41,420 nucleotides of DNA from Pseudomonas sp. GM78. Lineage in GTDB: Bacteria > Pseudomonadota > Gammaproteobacteria > Pseudomonadales > Pseudomonadaceae. The translations under genes and the position numbers were made by a program. The notes below the pieces were generated by a model that had not been told where the DNA came from, did no database searches, and was given only the letters and a program-made list of their open reading frames with translations. The DNA lies in the NCBI RefSeq assembly GCF_000282475.1, contig NZ_AKJF01000130.1:1-41420 (forward strand), given 5' to 3'. Shown piece after piece: positions 9,049 to 17,951 of the stretch. The number at the start of each line of letters is the position of its first letter. The stretch's first letter is position 1.

Positions 9049-9696
9049 ATGAAGAGCGGGTTCGGAAACACCAAGGGCAGCATCAATCCCCGGGCAAAAC
9101 CGCTGAAGCGGCCGAGTCAGGCCCGGGCGATTTTCACCGTTGAGGCGATTTACCAGGCTTTTGTTCGGATTTGGCGACGCGATGGCTGGCCCGGTTTGAC
9201 CACCCGGGAAGTGGCGCTCGAAGCAGGCGTTGCGATCGGCACGCTGTACGATTATTTCCCGAGTAAGGAGGCTTTGCTTTCCGGTTATATCCGGCATCGA
9301 CTGGATGCCTTGTTACGGCACATCGATGAAGCTGTTGTACAAGCCAACGACCTGGACTGGCCGACCCGGATCAAGCGCCTCATAGGCCTGACCTGCAACC
9401 CCGACGACGAGCAACAGCCCTTGTTCAACCATGCGGTGCTGCTCATCGAACACCAGATTGCCGAGCCCAAGCATCATCGAAGGGTGTTCGACGAACTGTC
9501 GCAGAAATGGCGCGAAGCGTTCGCCGCCTGCAGCGACTTGCCAGTAGCCCCCTCTGCGGCAACCGTCGATGCCTGGGTCATCATGGCGTGGGGCGGACGG
9601 CGTTATTGCGTTACCGCGCAACCAGCGGCGACGCAAACCGCCGCCTGGTTGTCGGAAATGGAAACCATGATCTGTAGCCGATTGGCTAACAGTTAG
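9049..9696 (+). CDS. TetR-family transcriptional regulator
   Basis: A 215-aa repressor-type protein. The N-terminal HTH is clear at about 30-75: IYQAFVRIWRRDGWPGLTTR, then EVALEAGVAIGTLYDYFPSK. The C-terminal ligand domain is not typed. An N-terminal basic tail (RAKPLKRPSQ) precedes the HTH. It faces DUF2855 across a 55-nt gap, so autoregulation and control of DUF2855 are the simplest guess. No clear operator dyad was found in that gap. Confidence 0.9.
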   Translation: MKSGFGNTKGSINPRAKPLKRPSQARAIFTVEAIYQAFVRIWRRDGWPGLTTREVALEAGVAIGTLYDYFPSKEALLSGYIRHRLDALLRHIDEAVVQANDLDWPTRIKRLIGLTCNPDDEQQPLFNHAVLLIEHQIAEPKHHRRVFDELSQKWREAFAACSDLPVAPSAATVDAWVIMAWGGRRYCVTAQPAATQTAAWLSEMETMICSRLANS

Positions 9697-9708
9697 TAGT
9701 CCGAAGCA

Positions 9709-10269
9709 TCAAAGCTTTTTGTGCTGTTCGACCCACTTGCCGTAGGCATCGATGAACTTCTGCAGGAACGGCCTGACGGACTCGGACAGGTTGCCCACCT
9801 CGTCGAACGCGGAACCGGCGCCACTTAAGTAGGCTTCCGGTTGCTGCATCATCGGCACATCGAGAAACACCATGGACTGGCGCAAGTGGTGGTTTGCACC
9901 GAATCCACCGACCGCACCTGGAGAAACACTGATCACCGCACCCGGTTTGCCACTCCAGGCACTCTTGCCATAGGGGCGCGAACCCACGTCAATGGCGTTT
10001 TTCATCGGGGCAGGTACCGATCGGTTGTATTCAGGGGTGACGAACAGCACTGCGTCGGATGAACTGACTTGTTGTCGGAAAGTACTGTAGGCTGCCGGCG
10101 GTGAAGCACCATCGATGTCTTCGTTGTAGAGCGGCAGATCGCCGATTTCGACGATGTTGAGCTTGAGATTGGCCGGCGCCAGGTCCGCTAGCGCGAGGGC
10201 AACCTTGCGGTTGATCGATGCTTTGCGCAGGCTGCCGACCACTACGGCGATGGTATAGACATTACTCAT
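9709..10269 (-). CDS. NAD(P)H-dependent FMN reductase
   Basis: A 186-aa flavodoxin-fold reductase of the FMN_red family, related to quinone/chromate reductases such as ChrR/YieF. The phosphate-binding loop GSLRKASINRK is at about 12-22. The family motif PEYNRSVPAPMKNAID is at about 79-94. SPGAVGGFGANHHLRQ follows near 115. It is expected to be a cytosolic quinone or flavin reductase in oxidative stress defence; the substrate is not shown. It converges on the TetR gene with a 12-nt gap. Confidence 0.92.
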   Translation of the reverse strand: MSNVYTIAVVVGSLRKASINRKVALALADLAPANLKLNIVEIGDLPLYNEDIDGASPPAAYSTFRQQVSSSDAVLFVTPEYNRSVPAPMKNAIDVGSRPYGKSAWSGKPGAVISVSPGAVGGFGANHHLRQSMVFLDVPMMQQPEAYLSGAGSAFDEVGNLSESVRPFLQKFIDAYGKWVEQHKKL

Positions 10270-10452
10270 GGAAGACGCTCGATTGTCCGTGGGAGGAGCC
10301 AGTAGTTATAGATGATCAGGCGCCGGTTCAGCCAATGAACACAGGTATATTCGCGCCCTGAACTATTTTTTTTTCGTAGGAAAACTTACCGTACTCGGTA
10401 GCGGTCTATCCAACCGCACATTGAGTGATTTATCTCCAGAGGTTCTAAGCAG

Positions 10453-10686
10453 ATGGCAGCAGTACTCGTCGGTCAGTTCCATGCAAGAGACACGGAAGGC
10501 CGCATTTATTCCGTACATGAGTTCCAGGAATCCACGCCATCGGCAGACGGTTTCGCAGGCGGGACGCCCGTCACCACCTACAAACTGGCCATTGGCGATC
10601 GCGTGAACAAGCTCGATGAAAACGAATTCATGCTGGTGCAATCGGGCGTGACCATTACCCGCGAACCGGTAAACGTCGTTTCATAA
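10453..10686 (+). CDS. Small conserved hypothetical protein, 77 aa
   Basis: A short acidic protein, MAAVLVGQFHARDTEGRIYS and onward, with no signal peptide or membrane segment. I do not recognise a domain. The pattern of alternating beta-like segments (GRIYSVHEF, TTYKLAIGDRVNKL, FMLVQSGVTITRE) suggests a small beta-rich fold. Coding support: an ATG after AGAGG with 8 nt spacing and good codon use. It stands alone between the FMN reductase and the LysR gene. Confidence 0.65.
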   Translation: MAAVLVGQFHARDTEGRIYSVHEFQESTPSADGFAGGTPVTTYKLAIGDRVNKLDENEFMLVQSGVTITREPVNVVS

Positions 10687-10774
10687 CTCGATGTTATGAG
10701 CAGAGGGCATAGGCGCAGACTTGGGTTAGGATTCAGTCACTGACTCCTTCACCTGCTGAACATGGACTTCACGC

Positions 10775-11668
10775 ATGCGCTTACGCCATATCGAAGTGAT
10801 CCAGGCGCTCCTGCAGACCGGTCACCTGGGTACCGCCGCCGAATGGCTGCAGTTGCCGGTGGCCGAAGTCGAACGCATTTTGCGCGACGCTGAGGATCAG
10901 TTGGGTTTCATGCTGTTCGCAAGCGTTCGCGGACGCTTGCAGGCCACGCGTGAGGCGCGGGCGTTGCAGGTCGAAATCACCCGGGTCTACGATGCGCTCG
11001 AACCGGTGCAACGCCTGGCCAGCAGCCTCAGGCAATACCTGGCCCCGCCGTTACGCCTCATCTGCACCCCGCCCCTGGCCCAGCAATTGTTGCCGCAAAG
11101 CATCGCAGCGCTGCGCCGCCGCCTGCCCGACGCGCCTTGCACACTCCTGAGCCAGCCTACCCGCGAGATCGTCCGCAGCCTGCTGCTGCGCGAAAGCGAT
11201 CTGGGCCTGAGCCTGCATGATCCCGATCACGCCGATATTCATTGCCAGCCGATCGCCCAAGGCAAGCTGCAACTGCTCGCCCCCCACGGCTGGCTGCAAC
11301 CCAAGCAGAAATACATCTCGCTGCAGGACCTGGCTGGCCAGGCGATGGTCGGCCTTGAAGGCCATGATCCGCTCAGCCCGGCGCTGGAAAACAAACTGCA
11401 TGGGCTGCGGCCGGCGCCGGTCATACAGACCCGGGTGCAAACTCACCAGATGATGCGCAGCATGGTCGAGGCCGGTGAAGGTCTGGCCATTGTCGACCCC
11501 TTCACCGCCCTGGGCGCCAAGTCGGCCGGGCTCGATGCCTGCCCGCTGGCACCCGCCGTGCCGGTCACCCTCTACGCCCTGACCCTGAAGAACGGCGAGC
11601 CCTCGCCTGCCCTCCAGGCGCTGTTGGCGATCATCACGGAACAAGCCGCGGTGATGTTGGCGAACTGA
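10775..11668 (+). CDS. LysR-family regulator with divergent HTH
   Basis: A 297-aa LysR-type regulator. The N-terminal MRLRHIEVIQALLQTGHLGT and the later LGFMLFASVRGRLQATREA match the OccR/NocR-like LysR group. The C-terminal two-lobed effector domain is complete (VQTHQMMRSMVEAGEGLAIVDP near 222-243). In the recognition helix, the usual SQPAVSKAL-type sequence is replaced by LPVAEVERIL, so DNA specificity or even DNA binding may differ. Its 3' end overlaps the convergent GNAT gene by 35 nt. The Shine-Dalgarno sequence is weak. Confidence 0.85.
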   Translation: MRLRHIEVIQALLQTGHLGTAAEWLQLPVAEVERILRDAEDQLGFMLFASVRGRLQATREARALQVEITRVYDALEPVQRLASSLRQYLAPPLRLICTPPLAQQLLPQSIAALRRRLPDAPCTLLSQPTREIVRSLLLRESDLGLSLHDPDHADIHCQPIAQGKLQLLAPHGWLQPKQKYISLQDLAGQAMVGLEGHDPLSPALENKLHGLRPAPVIQTRVQTHQMMRSMVEAGEGLAIVDPFTALGAKSAGLDACPLAPAVPVTLYALTLKNGEPSPALQALLAIITEQAAVMLAN

Positions 11669-12266
11669 TCGGATTTTCCAGCGGGTTGTCGAACAATCGG
11701 TACCAGAACAGCGCTACTTCGGCGGTGTTGGGGTCAATACCCCGATAGCGCAGATGGTCGATGCCACCAATCACGTAGCCGCAACGCTCGTAAAGTCGGC
11801 AGGCGCCCAGGTTGTTGTTCTGGGTTTCGAGCATGACGCCGGGCAGTTTCTTCTTGCGACTCCAGAACTGCGCCACATCCAGCAAAGCCTTGGCCACACC
11901 GTGTCGCCTGGCCGGAGCATGCACCGCCAACTCGTCGATATGGGCAAAACCGTTCCAGTTGGTGCTGATCACCAGGTGGCCAACGGGTTCGTCGTCCAGG
12001 TACGCCATGAAAATCGCACTGTCGGCGGCATCGCGAAAGCTGCTGAACTCTTCCGGATCGATGCCATAACACTTGCGATAAGGGGTGATGGGCGTGACCT
12101 GCCACTGCTCCACCGGCTGCCCAATTTCGGGAGCACCATAGGCGGCGACTTCAAAACTGAAATCACTGCCCCATATATAAGCGGCAAAGCCTTCGTCGGC
12201 CACGCGCACCGACAGCCCTGGGTAATTCGGATTCATGACCGGTTGCATACTGGGAAAGGTCCTCAT
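11634..12266 (-). CDS. GNAT-family N-acetyltransferase
   Basis: A 210-aa acetyltransferase. Motif A is HIDELAVHAPARRHGVAKAL (Q/R-x-x-G-x-A type acetyl-CoA loop), near residues 115-135. Motif B is ACRLYERCGYVIGG. The start ATG at 12266 overlaps the decarboxylase stop by 4 nt (ATGA) and has AAGGA just upstream, so the two genes are translationally coupled. That suggests a substrate linked to the decarboxylase, such as a polyamine or its amino-acid precursor; this is inference from context only. Its 3' end overlaps the LysR gene on the other strand. Confidence 0.9.
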   Translation of the reverse strand: MRTFPSMQPVMNPNYPGLSVRVADEGFAAYIWGSDFSFEVAAYGAPEIGQPVEQWQVTPITPYRKCYGIDPEEFSSFRDAADSAIFMAYLDDEPVGHLVISTNWNGFAHIDELAVHAPARRHGVAKALLDVAQFWSRKKKLPGVMLETQNNNLGACRLYERCGYVIGGIDHLRYRGIDPNTAEVALFWYRLFDNPLENPISSPTSPRLVP

Positions 12267-14518
12267 TCCTTGATGCAATCGACGGTGTAGTGCCGCCCAT
12301 TGCCCTCGTCTTCGTGTTGCAATCCGTGCACATCAGCGACGAATCCCGGGAAGCTGCTGTCGAACGTGCGAGCAAACGCCAGGTAGTCGATGATCGAGCG
12401 GGTCGCCTCGGTAAAGCGCTCTCCGGGCATGATCAACGGAATGCCCGGCGGGTATGGCACCAGCATGACGGCAGCGATGCGCCCCTCCAGGGCATCGATC
12501 GACACGGCTTCGACTTCGCCACGTACCAGATGATCATAGGCGTCAGCCGGCTTCATGGCGATTTGCGGCAGCACCGTGTACATCCGCTTGAGATGTTTGG
12601 CCGTGGCATTGCTGCGATAACAGGCGTGCAACTGATCACACAAGTCTCGCAAGCCCATGCCCTGATAGCGCGCGCCATGCTGTTGCGCCACGCAAGGCAG
12701 GCAGCTGGCCAGGCTGACGTTGGCGTCATAGCTGCGTTTGAACTCCAGCAGTTCAGTCAGCAACGTGCTCCACTTGCCCTTGGTGATGCCCATCGAGAAC
12801 AACACCAGGAACGAATACAGCCCGGTCTTTTCAACCACCAGCCCGCGCTCCCAGAGAAACTTGCTGACCACGGCCGCCGGAATCCCGCGATCGCTGAGCG
12901 CACCGCCTGCGGTCAGGCCCGGCATCACCAGACTGACCTTGATCGGATCGAGCAAGACATAATCGTCGCTGACCTCGCCAAAGCCGTGCCAGTCATCCGC
13001 CGGTTGCAGCAGCCAGTCCTCGGTCACCACCCGGTTAATGCCTTCCACCGACGGCGGCTGCCAGATGGAAAACCACCAATCGTCGGCGGCGATGTGCTGG
13101 CGCAGATTGGCCAGCGCCCGGCGAAAGCTCAGGGCTTCGTCGAACATCTCCTGCAACAGCGAACGCCCGGCCCCGCCCTCCATCATCGCCGACGCCACGT
13201 CCAGCGAAGCGATGATGCCGTACTGCGGTGACGTAGAGATGTGCATCATGAAGGCTTCGTTGAAACGGTCACGGTCCAGCTGCCGGGCGCCACCGTCCTG
13301 CACATGAATCATCGACGCCTGGCTGAACGCCGCCAGCAGTTTGTGCGTGGAATGGGTGGTGAACACCAGCGGGCTGTCTTCACTGCGGGACGTGCCCATG
13401 CCGTAGCGCCCGGCGAAAAACTCATGGAACGCCGCATAGGCGTACCAGGCCTCGTCAAAGTGCAAGACCTCGACGCTATTACCCAACTGCTGCTTGATCA
13501 GCTCGGCGTTGTAGCAGAGTCCGTCATAGGTCGAATTGGTCACCACCGCCAGCTTGACCTTCGGCGCCCGGCCCTTGGTCAACGGACTGGCGTCGATCTT
13601 GGCCTGGATCGATTCGCGGCTGAACTCACTCAGCGGAATCGGCCCGATGATCCCCAGTTCATTGCGTTCCGGGCACAGGTACAAGGGGATGGCACCGGTC
13701 ATGATGATCGAATGCAACACCGACTTGTGGCAATTGCGGTCCACCAGCACCAGGTCGTCGCGAGCGACCATGGAGTGCCAGACAATCTTGTTCGCCGTCG
13801 AGGTGCCGTTGATCACGAAGAAGGTGTGATCGGCGCCAAAGTTTCGCGCCGCCCGCGCTTCCGCCTCTGCCAGGGGCCCGGTGTGATCCAGCAGCGAGCC
13901 CAGTTCCGGCACCGAGACCGAAAGATCCGAACGCAGGGTGTTTTCTCCGAAAAACTGGTGGAACGCCTGCCCCACCGGGCTCTTGTGATACGCCACGCCT
14001 CCCCCGTGACCGGGGGTGTGCCAGGAATAGTTGGAGTCGGCGGTGTGTTGCACCAATGCCTTGAAGAACGGTGGCAGCAGGCCATCCAGGTATTTGCGCG
14101 CGGCCCGCGCCACCTGGCGTGCGAGGAAAGGCACGGTGTCTTCGAACAGGTAGAGAATGCCGCGCAACTGGTTGAGCTCGGCCATGGCATCGGCGGGCGC
14201 GTTTTCCAGGGTCACTTGTTCGCCCAGGGCGAAGATAGGCAGGTCCGGCGCACGCACGCGCGCCAGCCCGATCAGCTCGGCCATATTCTGTAACAAATGC
14301 GAATGCGCGCTGGCGTCTTCCGCCGCAATCAGCATGCACGAGAGGCCGTGATGGGTCGACGCGACCAGCCGGCCTTCGGTGTAATCCATCGCCGAGACGA
14401 TACTGAAACCTTCCTGCTCCAGTTCCCGGGCGATACCCCGCACGCGATCGCCAGCGACGGTGTCGGCCTTGATGTCGCGATGGACGATCAGGACCGGGAA
14501 TTTCAGATCTTTATACAT
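12263..14518 (-). CDS. ldcA: Lysine/ornithine/arginine decarboxylase (LdcA-like)
   Basis: A 751-aa PLP-dependent basic amino acid decarboxylase of the fold-I Orn/Lys/Arg family. It has an N-terminal response-regulator-like wing domain (about 1-130), a PLP domain and a C-terminal domain. The Schiff-base Lys is Lys393 in STHKLLAA, and Asp355 in DEAW pairs with the pyridine nitrogen. The length and the dnaQ/rnhA neighbourhood match P. aeruginosa PA1818, named LdcA and reported to be lysine-specific. The product would then be cadaverine and CO2, in the cytosol. Substrate choice cannot be read directly from this sequence. Only a distant AGGA precedes the ATG. Confidence 0.88.
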   Translation of the reverse strand: MYKDLKFPVLIVHRDIKADTVAGDRVRGIARELEQEGFSIVSAMDYTEGRLVASTHHGLSCMLIAAEDASAHSHLLQNMAELIGLARVRAPDLPIFALGEQVTLENAPADAMAELNQLRGILYLFEDTVPFLARQVARAARKYLDGLLPPFFKALVQHTADSNYSWHTPGHGGGVAYHKSPVGQAFHQFFGENTLRSDLSVSVPELGSLLDHTGPLAEAEARAARNFGADHTFFVINGTSTANKIVWHSMVARDDLVLVDRNCHKSVLHSIIMTGAIPLYLCPERNELGIIGPIPLSEFSRESIQAKIDASPLTKGRAPKVKLAVVTNSTYDGLCYNAELIKQQLGNSVEVLHFDEAWYAYAAFHEFFAGRYGMGTSRSEDSPLVFTTHSTHKLLAAFSQASMIHVQDGGARQLDRDRFNEAFMMHISTSPQYGIIASLDVASAMMEGGAGRSLLQEMFDEALSFRRALANLRQHIAADDWWFSIWQPPSVEGINRVVTEDWLLQPADDWHGFGEVSDDYVLLDPIKVSLVMPGLTAGGALSDRGIPAAVVSKFLWERGLVVEKTGLYSFLVLFSMGITKGKWSTLLTELLEFKRSYDANVSLASCLPCVAQQHGARYQGMGLRDLCDQLHACYRSNATAKHLKRMYTVLPQIAMKPADAYDHLVRGEVEAVSIDALEGRIAAVMLVPYPPGIPLIMPGERFTEATRSIIDYLAFARTFDSSFPGFVADVHGLQHEDEGNGRHYTVDCIKE

Positions 14519-14650
14519 GGGGCTCAGTGTCCTGAGGCGGCAGGCCAGAGCCTGTCAATCACCTCAGGGTAGAGGGTTGGAGCGGATGTGGCGAGTGCGA
14601 TGCACTGAAGCGGGTCAGTCGCTGCACTTATTTGTAGCGAGAAACGATCC

Positions 14651-14737
14651 TTTGTAGGAGCAAGCGGTGCGGCGATCCGACTTGCCCGCGATGGCGTCCG
14701 TGAGATCGCCATCGCGGGCAAGCCATGCTCCTACAAA
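14651..14737. repeat. REP inverted pair upstream of ldcA
   Basis: The outer arms TTTGTAGGAGCA and TGCTCCTACAAA bracket inner arms CTTGCCCGCGATGGCG and CGCCATCGCGGGCAAG. It lies in the 230-nt gap between dnaQ (stop 14749) and ldcA (start 14518), both on the minus strand. It may end the dnaQ transcript or protect its 3' end. No T-run follows. Confidence 0.85.
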
Positions 14738-14748
14738 TCCATGGTGCG

Positions 14749-15507
14749 TCATGCCTGCACTTCGGCCTCAGCCAATTGCAACCAAAGCGCCGGCCCACCG
14801 GCGGATTTGCTGATGATTTCCAGGCGTGCCATGTGCTGGGCCAGCTCGTCTTCAGTGGCGCGAATGATGCGCGCTGGCTGGCGATCGGCCGGCAGGCGGC
14901 GGATTTCAGTGGCGGAGTTGTCCGCGCCCTCACCGGAGCCATTGCCATCCGACGCATTACCCGCCAGGGACAGGCTGGTCTGGCCGCCGGTCATGGTCAG
15001 GTAGACGTCGGCCAAAATCTCGGAGTCGAGCAAGGCGCCGTGCAGTTCACGGCCGGAGTTGTCGACGCCATAACGTTTGCACAAAGCGTCGAGGCTGTTG
15101 CGCTGCCCCGGGTGACGTTCCCGGGCCATCATCAGGGTGTCGAGGATCGAGCAGTGCTGGGTGATGTCCGCACGATCGTGCTGGCCCATCAAGGCAAATT
15201 CGTTGTTGATGAAGCCAACGTCGAACGCCGCGTTATGGATGATCAGCTGCGCGCCCTTGATGAACTCGAAGAATTCTTCGGCCACCTCGGCGAAACGCGG
15301 CTTGCCCACCAGGAATTCATTGGTGATGCCGTGGACGCCGATGGCGCCTTCGTCACTTTCGCGATCCGGTTGCAGGTAAACGTGAAAATGCCGGCCGGTC
15401 AGGCGTCGACCGATCAACTCGACACAACCGATTTCGATAATCCGGTGGCCGTCGGTCACCGGCATGCCGGTGGTTTCGGTATCGAGTACAACGGATCTGG
15501 TGGCCAT
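14749..15507 (-). CDS. dnaQ: DNA polymerase III epsilon subunit (proofreading exonuclease)
   Basis: A 252-aa 3'-5' exonuclease of the replicative polymerase core. ExoI is DTETTG (Asp9, Glu11). ExoII is HNAAFDVGF. ExoIII is HGALLDSEILADVY with the His and Asp of the DEDDh type. The clamp-binding peptide QTSLSLAG follows, as expected (consensus QxSLPL). The C-terminal tail should bind the alpha subunit. The start at 15507 (MATRSVVLD) is preferred over the one at 15525, since it gives the common Pseudomonas N-terminus. A REPIN separates it from rnhA. Confidence 0.96.
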   Translation of the reverse strand: MATRSVVLDTETTGMPVTDGHRIIEIGCVELIGRRLTGRHFHVYLQPDRESDEGAIGVHGITNEFLVGKPRFAEVAEEFFEFIKGAQLIIHNAAFDVGFINNEFALMGQHDRADITQHCSILDTLMMARERHPGQRNSLDALCKRYGVDNSGRELHGALLDSEILADVYLTMTGGQTSLSLAGNASDGNGSGEGADNSATEIRRLPADRQPARIIRATEDELAQHMARLEIISKSAGGPALWLQLAEAEVQA

Positions 15508-15586
15508 CGGGTGCTCAGCTCTCAATCGGTCAATCGGGCAAAAGCGGGGATGTTAACACGCTTGCCGGGGTCTTCAGATATACCGA

Positions 15587-15696
15587 GTCGCGGCCATCGC
15601 GAGCAGGCTCGCTCCCACACTGGATCGCAGGTGAGCGCAGGATTTGCGCTCAAGAAGATCAAATGTGGGAGCGAGCCTGCTCGCGATGGCCGCGAC
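15587..15696. repeat. REP inverted pair between rnhA and dnaQ
   Basis: Arms of about 33 bp, GTCGCGGCCATCGCGAGCAG and its complement, pair across a ~45-nt spacer. The arms have the GAGCAGGCTCGCTCCCACA core of the REP family. It sits between two minus-strand genes that are otherwise adjacent in many gammaproteobacteria. Confidence 0.9.
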
Positions 15697-15719
15697 GCGG
15701 TGTGTCGTTGGCGTCGAAA

Positions 15720-16172
15720 TCAGGCCTGTTTGAAGCCTCGCACTTCATCCACGCCACGGTTGGCCAGTTGGTCGGCCCGTTCGTTGCCGTGATGGCCAAT
15801 GTGTCCGCGCACCCATTTCCAGGTGACGTTATGGCGATTGACCTGCTCGTCGAGCAGTTTCCACAGGTCGGCGTTTTTAACCGGTTCTTTCGCTGCGGTT
15901 TTCCAGCCGCGCTTTTTCCAGTTGGCCATCCACTCGTTGATGCCCTTCATCACGTACTGGGAGTCAGTCACCAGCAACACATCGCACGAACGTTTGAGCT
16001 CTTCCAGGCCGCGAATCGCGCCCATCAGTTCCATGCGGTTGTTGGTGGTGTTGGCTTCGCCGCCCCACAGTTCTTTCTCCACGCCCTTGCACACCAGCAA
16101 TGCGCCCCAGCCGCCAGGGCCAGGATTGCCCTTGCAGGCGCCATCGGTGAAGAGTTCTACGCTATCGCTCAT
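15720..16172 (-). CDS. rnhA: Ribonuclease HI
   Basis: A 150-aa cytosolic nuclease that removes RNA from RNA:DNA hybrids. The catalytic carboxylates are Asp10 ([15 protein letters not shown]), Glu48 (NNRMEL), Asp70 (VTDSQYV) and the Asp of GNERADQLA near 134. The basic handle region [10 protein letters not shown] is present. It follows the yafS-like gene and precedes dnaQ, the same order as the E. coli gloB-yafS-rnhA-dnaQ locus. Confidence 0.97.
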   Translation of the reverse strand: MSDSVELFTDGACKGNPGPGGWGALLVCKGVEKELWGGEANTTNNRMELMGAIRGLEELKRSCDVLLVTDSQYVMKGINEWMANWKKRGWKTAAKEPVKNADLWKLLDEQVNRHNVTWKWVRGHIGHHGNERADQLANRGVDEVRGFKQA

Positions 16173-16260
16173 GCCAATCTATCCAGAAAATGCAGTGGCC
16201 CGCCAATCGTTGATCGACGACGCCCGGGACCGGGGCAACCCCGGTCGGAAAAAGGAAATA

Positions 16261-17019
16261 TCACGGTTCGATGTTGCGGCGATTGACCTTGGCCATCGGC
16301 AACGGGATCAGCTTGCCCATCGGCTCGCGACGCTCCTGACGGACAGGCCGCAGGCCGACCACGATCTTGCGTGCCACCAATAAATAGAAGCCGCCACCGG
16401 ACAATTGCCAGTCACCGGCCTTACGCTCCCAACCGGCCAGACGGGTCTGCCAGGTGGGTGAAGCCAGCGGCGGACGATAGCACCCGAAGCGGCGTTTCTC
16501 CAGCGCGAAGCCCAGCAGGTTCAGCCAGTCGGCCACCCGCGACGGGGAAATGCAGCGCGCCTTGCGCAACCCGTCATGGGCAAACACATGACGCAGCCCC
16601 CACGTGCTCCAGGGGTTGATGCCGACAATCAGCAAATGCCCGCCGGGCCGCACGCTGCTCGCTGCTTCGCGCAGCAAACCGTGGGGCGACAGGCAGAAAT
16701 CCAGCCCATGCTGCAGCACCACCACATCGGCGGCATGTTCACTCAACGGCCATGCCTGTTCCTCGCAGACGATCTCGACCCCGGGCAAGGGCGCACCCAG
16801 GCGCACATTGCGCTGCACCTGCGGTGCCGACGGCGGTGTCTGGGCCGACGGCCCGTAATGCACCAGGTAGCCACCGAAGAAGCGCCCCAGCTCGTCTTCG
16901 AGCATGCGCCGTTCTTCATCCAGCAGGAATTGCCCGAGGGGGCCGGACAGCCAGTCACGTGCTGCGCTGATCAATGCCAGCCAGTCGGGATCAGCTTGAG
17001 CGAACGCTTTATCGGTCAT
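16261..17019 (-). CDS. SAM-dependent methyltransferase (YafS-like)
   Basis: A 252-aa class I methyltransferase of the Methyltransf_11 group. The middle of the fold is visible: [20 protein letters not shown] and [18 protein letters not shown]. The usual N-terminal GxGxG SAM loop is poorly conserved, as in YafS. Its place between gloB and rnhA matches E. coli yafS, whose substrate I do not know. The second of two close ATGs (17019) is chosen because GGAGA lies 5 nt before it but directly abuts the first ATG at 17031. Confidence 0.88.
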   Translation of the reverse strand: MTDKAFAQADPDWLALISAARDWLSGPLGQFLLDEERRMLEDELGRFFGGYLVHYGPSAQTPPSAPQVQRNVRLGAPLPGVEIVCEEQAWPLSEHAADVVVLQHGLDFCLSPHGLLREAASSVRPGGHLLIVGINPWSTWGLRHVFAHDGLRKARCISPSRVADWLNLLGFALEKRRFGCYRPPLASPTWQTRLAGWERKAGDWQLSGGGFYLLVARKIVVGLRPVRQERREPMGKLIPLPMAKVNRRNIEP

Positions 17020-17084
17020 TGCATTCTCCAACGCGCCAGGAAGTTCTAAGATGCGCCATTGTTTTCCGCTTGGCGAATCCGACG

Positions 17085-17852
17085 ATGATACAGATCACTG
17101 CCCTGCCCGCCTTCACCGACAACTACATCTGGTTGTTACAAGACCCCGACACCCGACGCTGTGCAGTGGTCGATCCGGGCGATGCCGCGCCGGTAAACGC
17201 CTGGCTCACGGCCAATCCGGATTGGGTCCTGAGTGATATTTTGATCACTCACCATCACCATGACCATGTCGGCGGCGTCGAACAGCTCAAGAAAGCGACG
17301 GACGCCACCGTCTACGGTCCTGCCAGCGAAAGCATCCCCAAGCGGGACATCGCGCTCAAGGATAACGATCGCATCAATGTGCTGGGCCATGACTTCGAGA
17401 TCATTGCCGTGCCCGGTCATACCCTGGGCCACATTGCCTATTATCACCCCGGCCTGCTGTTCTGTGGCGACACCCTGTTCGCGGCAGGTTGCGGGCGCCT
17501 GTTCGAAGGCACGCCCAAGCAAATGTACACCTCGCTGTCGCGCCTCGCCGCACTTCCCGAAGACACCCGGGTGTACTGCACCCATGAGTACACCCTGAGC
17601 AATTTGCGCTTCGCTGCTGCCGTCGAACCGGGCAACGCCGATACCCTCGAACGCCTGGCCAGCGTGACCCGTCAGCGAGAAGCCGGGGCCATCACCCTGC
17701 CATCCACGGTGGCCCTGGAAAAACGTACAAATCCGTTTTTGCGTTCCGGCGAAACATCCGTTAAAGAAAAAGCGGATGAACGGACCGGCACCGATAACTC
17801 CGCGCCCGATATGGTTTTTGCTGCGCTAAGGGCCTGGAAAGATACCTTTTGA
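17085..17852 (+). CDS. gloB: Hydroxyacylglutathione hydrolase (glyoxalase II)
   Basis: A 255-aa metallo-beta-lactamase-fold enzyme. It hydrolyses S-D-lactoylglutathione to D-lactate and glutathione, the second step of methylglyoxal detoxification. The dinuclear metal motif THHHHDH is at 55-61, followed by the [11 protein letters not shown] and [17 protein letters not shown] segments. [14 protein letters not shown] and KRTNPFLR near the C-terminus bind the glutathione part. The ATG at 17085 gives the standard [10 protein letters not shown] start. The gene is divergent from the yafS-like gene with a 65-nt gap. Confidence 0.96.
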   Translation: MIQITALPAFTDNYIWLLQDPDTRRCAVVDPGDAAPVNAWLTANPDWVLSDILITHHHHDHVGGVEQLKKATDATVYGPASESIPKRDIALKDNDRINVLGHDFEIIAVPGHTLGHIAYYHPGLLFCGDTLFAAGCGRLFEGTPKQMYTSLSRLAALPEDTRVYCTHEYTLSNLRFAAAVEPGNADTLERLASVTRQREAGAITLPSTVALEKRTNPFLRSGETSVKEKADERTGTDNSAPDMVFAALRAWKDTF

Positions 17853-17886
17853 ACAGTTTGTACCATGGTCCAAAATCTCTGAAAGG

Positions 17887-17915
17887 TTGACCGCAGAGGG
17901 CGTGCTTTCTAGAAT
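17887..17915 (+). promoter_or_regulatory. Sigma70-type promoter of mltD
   Basis: TTGACC at 17887-17892 and TAGAAT at 17910-17915 are separated by 17 nt. Both differ from consensus by one or two bases. The start codon of mltD follows 36 nt after the -10 box. No competing gene is present in this gap after gloB. Confidence 0.6.
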
Positions 17916-17951
17916 CGCCCGACATTTTTGCCCGGAACTTACTTCCAGCCA

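Noticed and set aside
14553-14558. TTGACA on the minus strand as the ldcA -35 box
   Set aside because: No acceptable -10 box lies 16-18 nt downstream, where the sequence is GC-rich.
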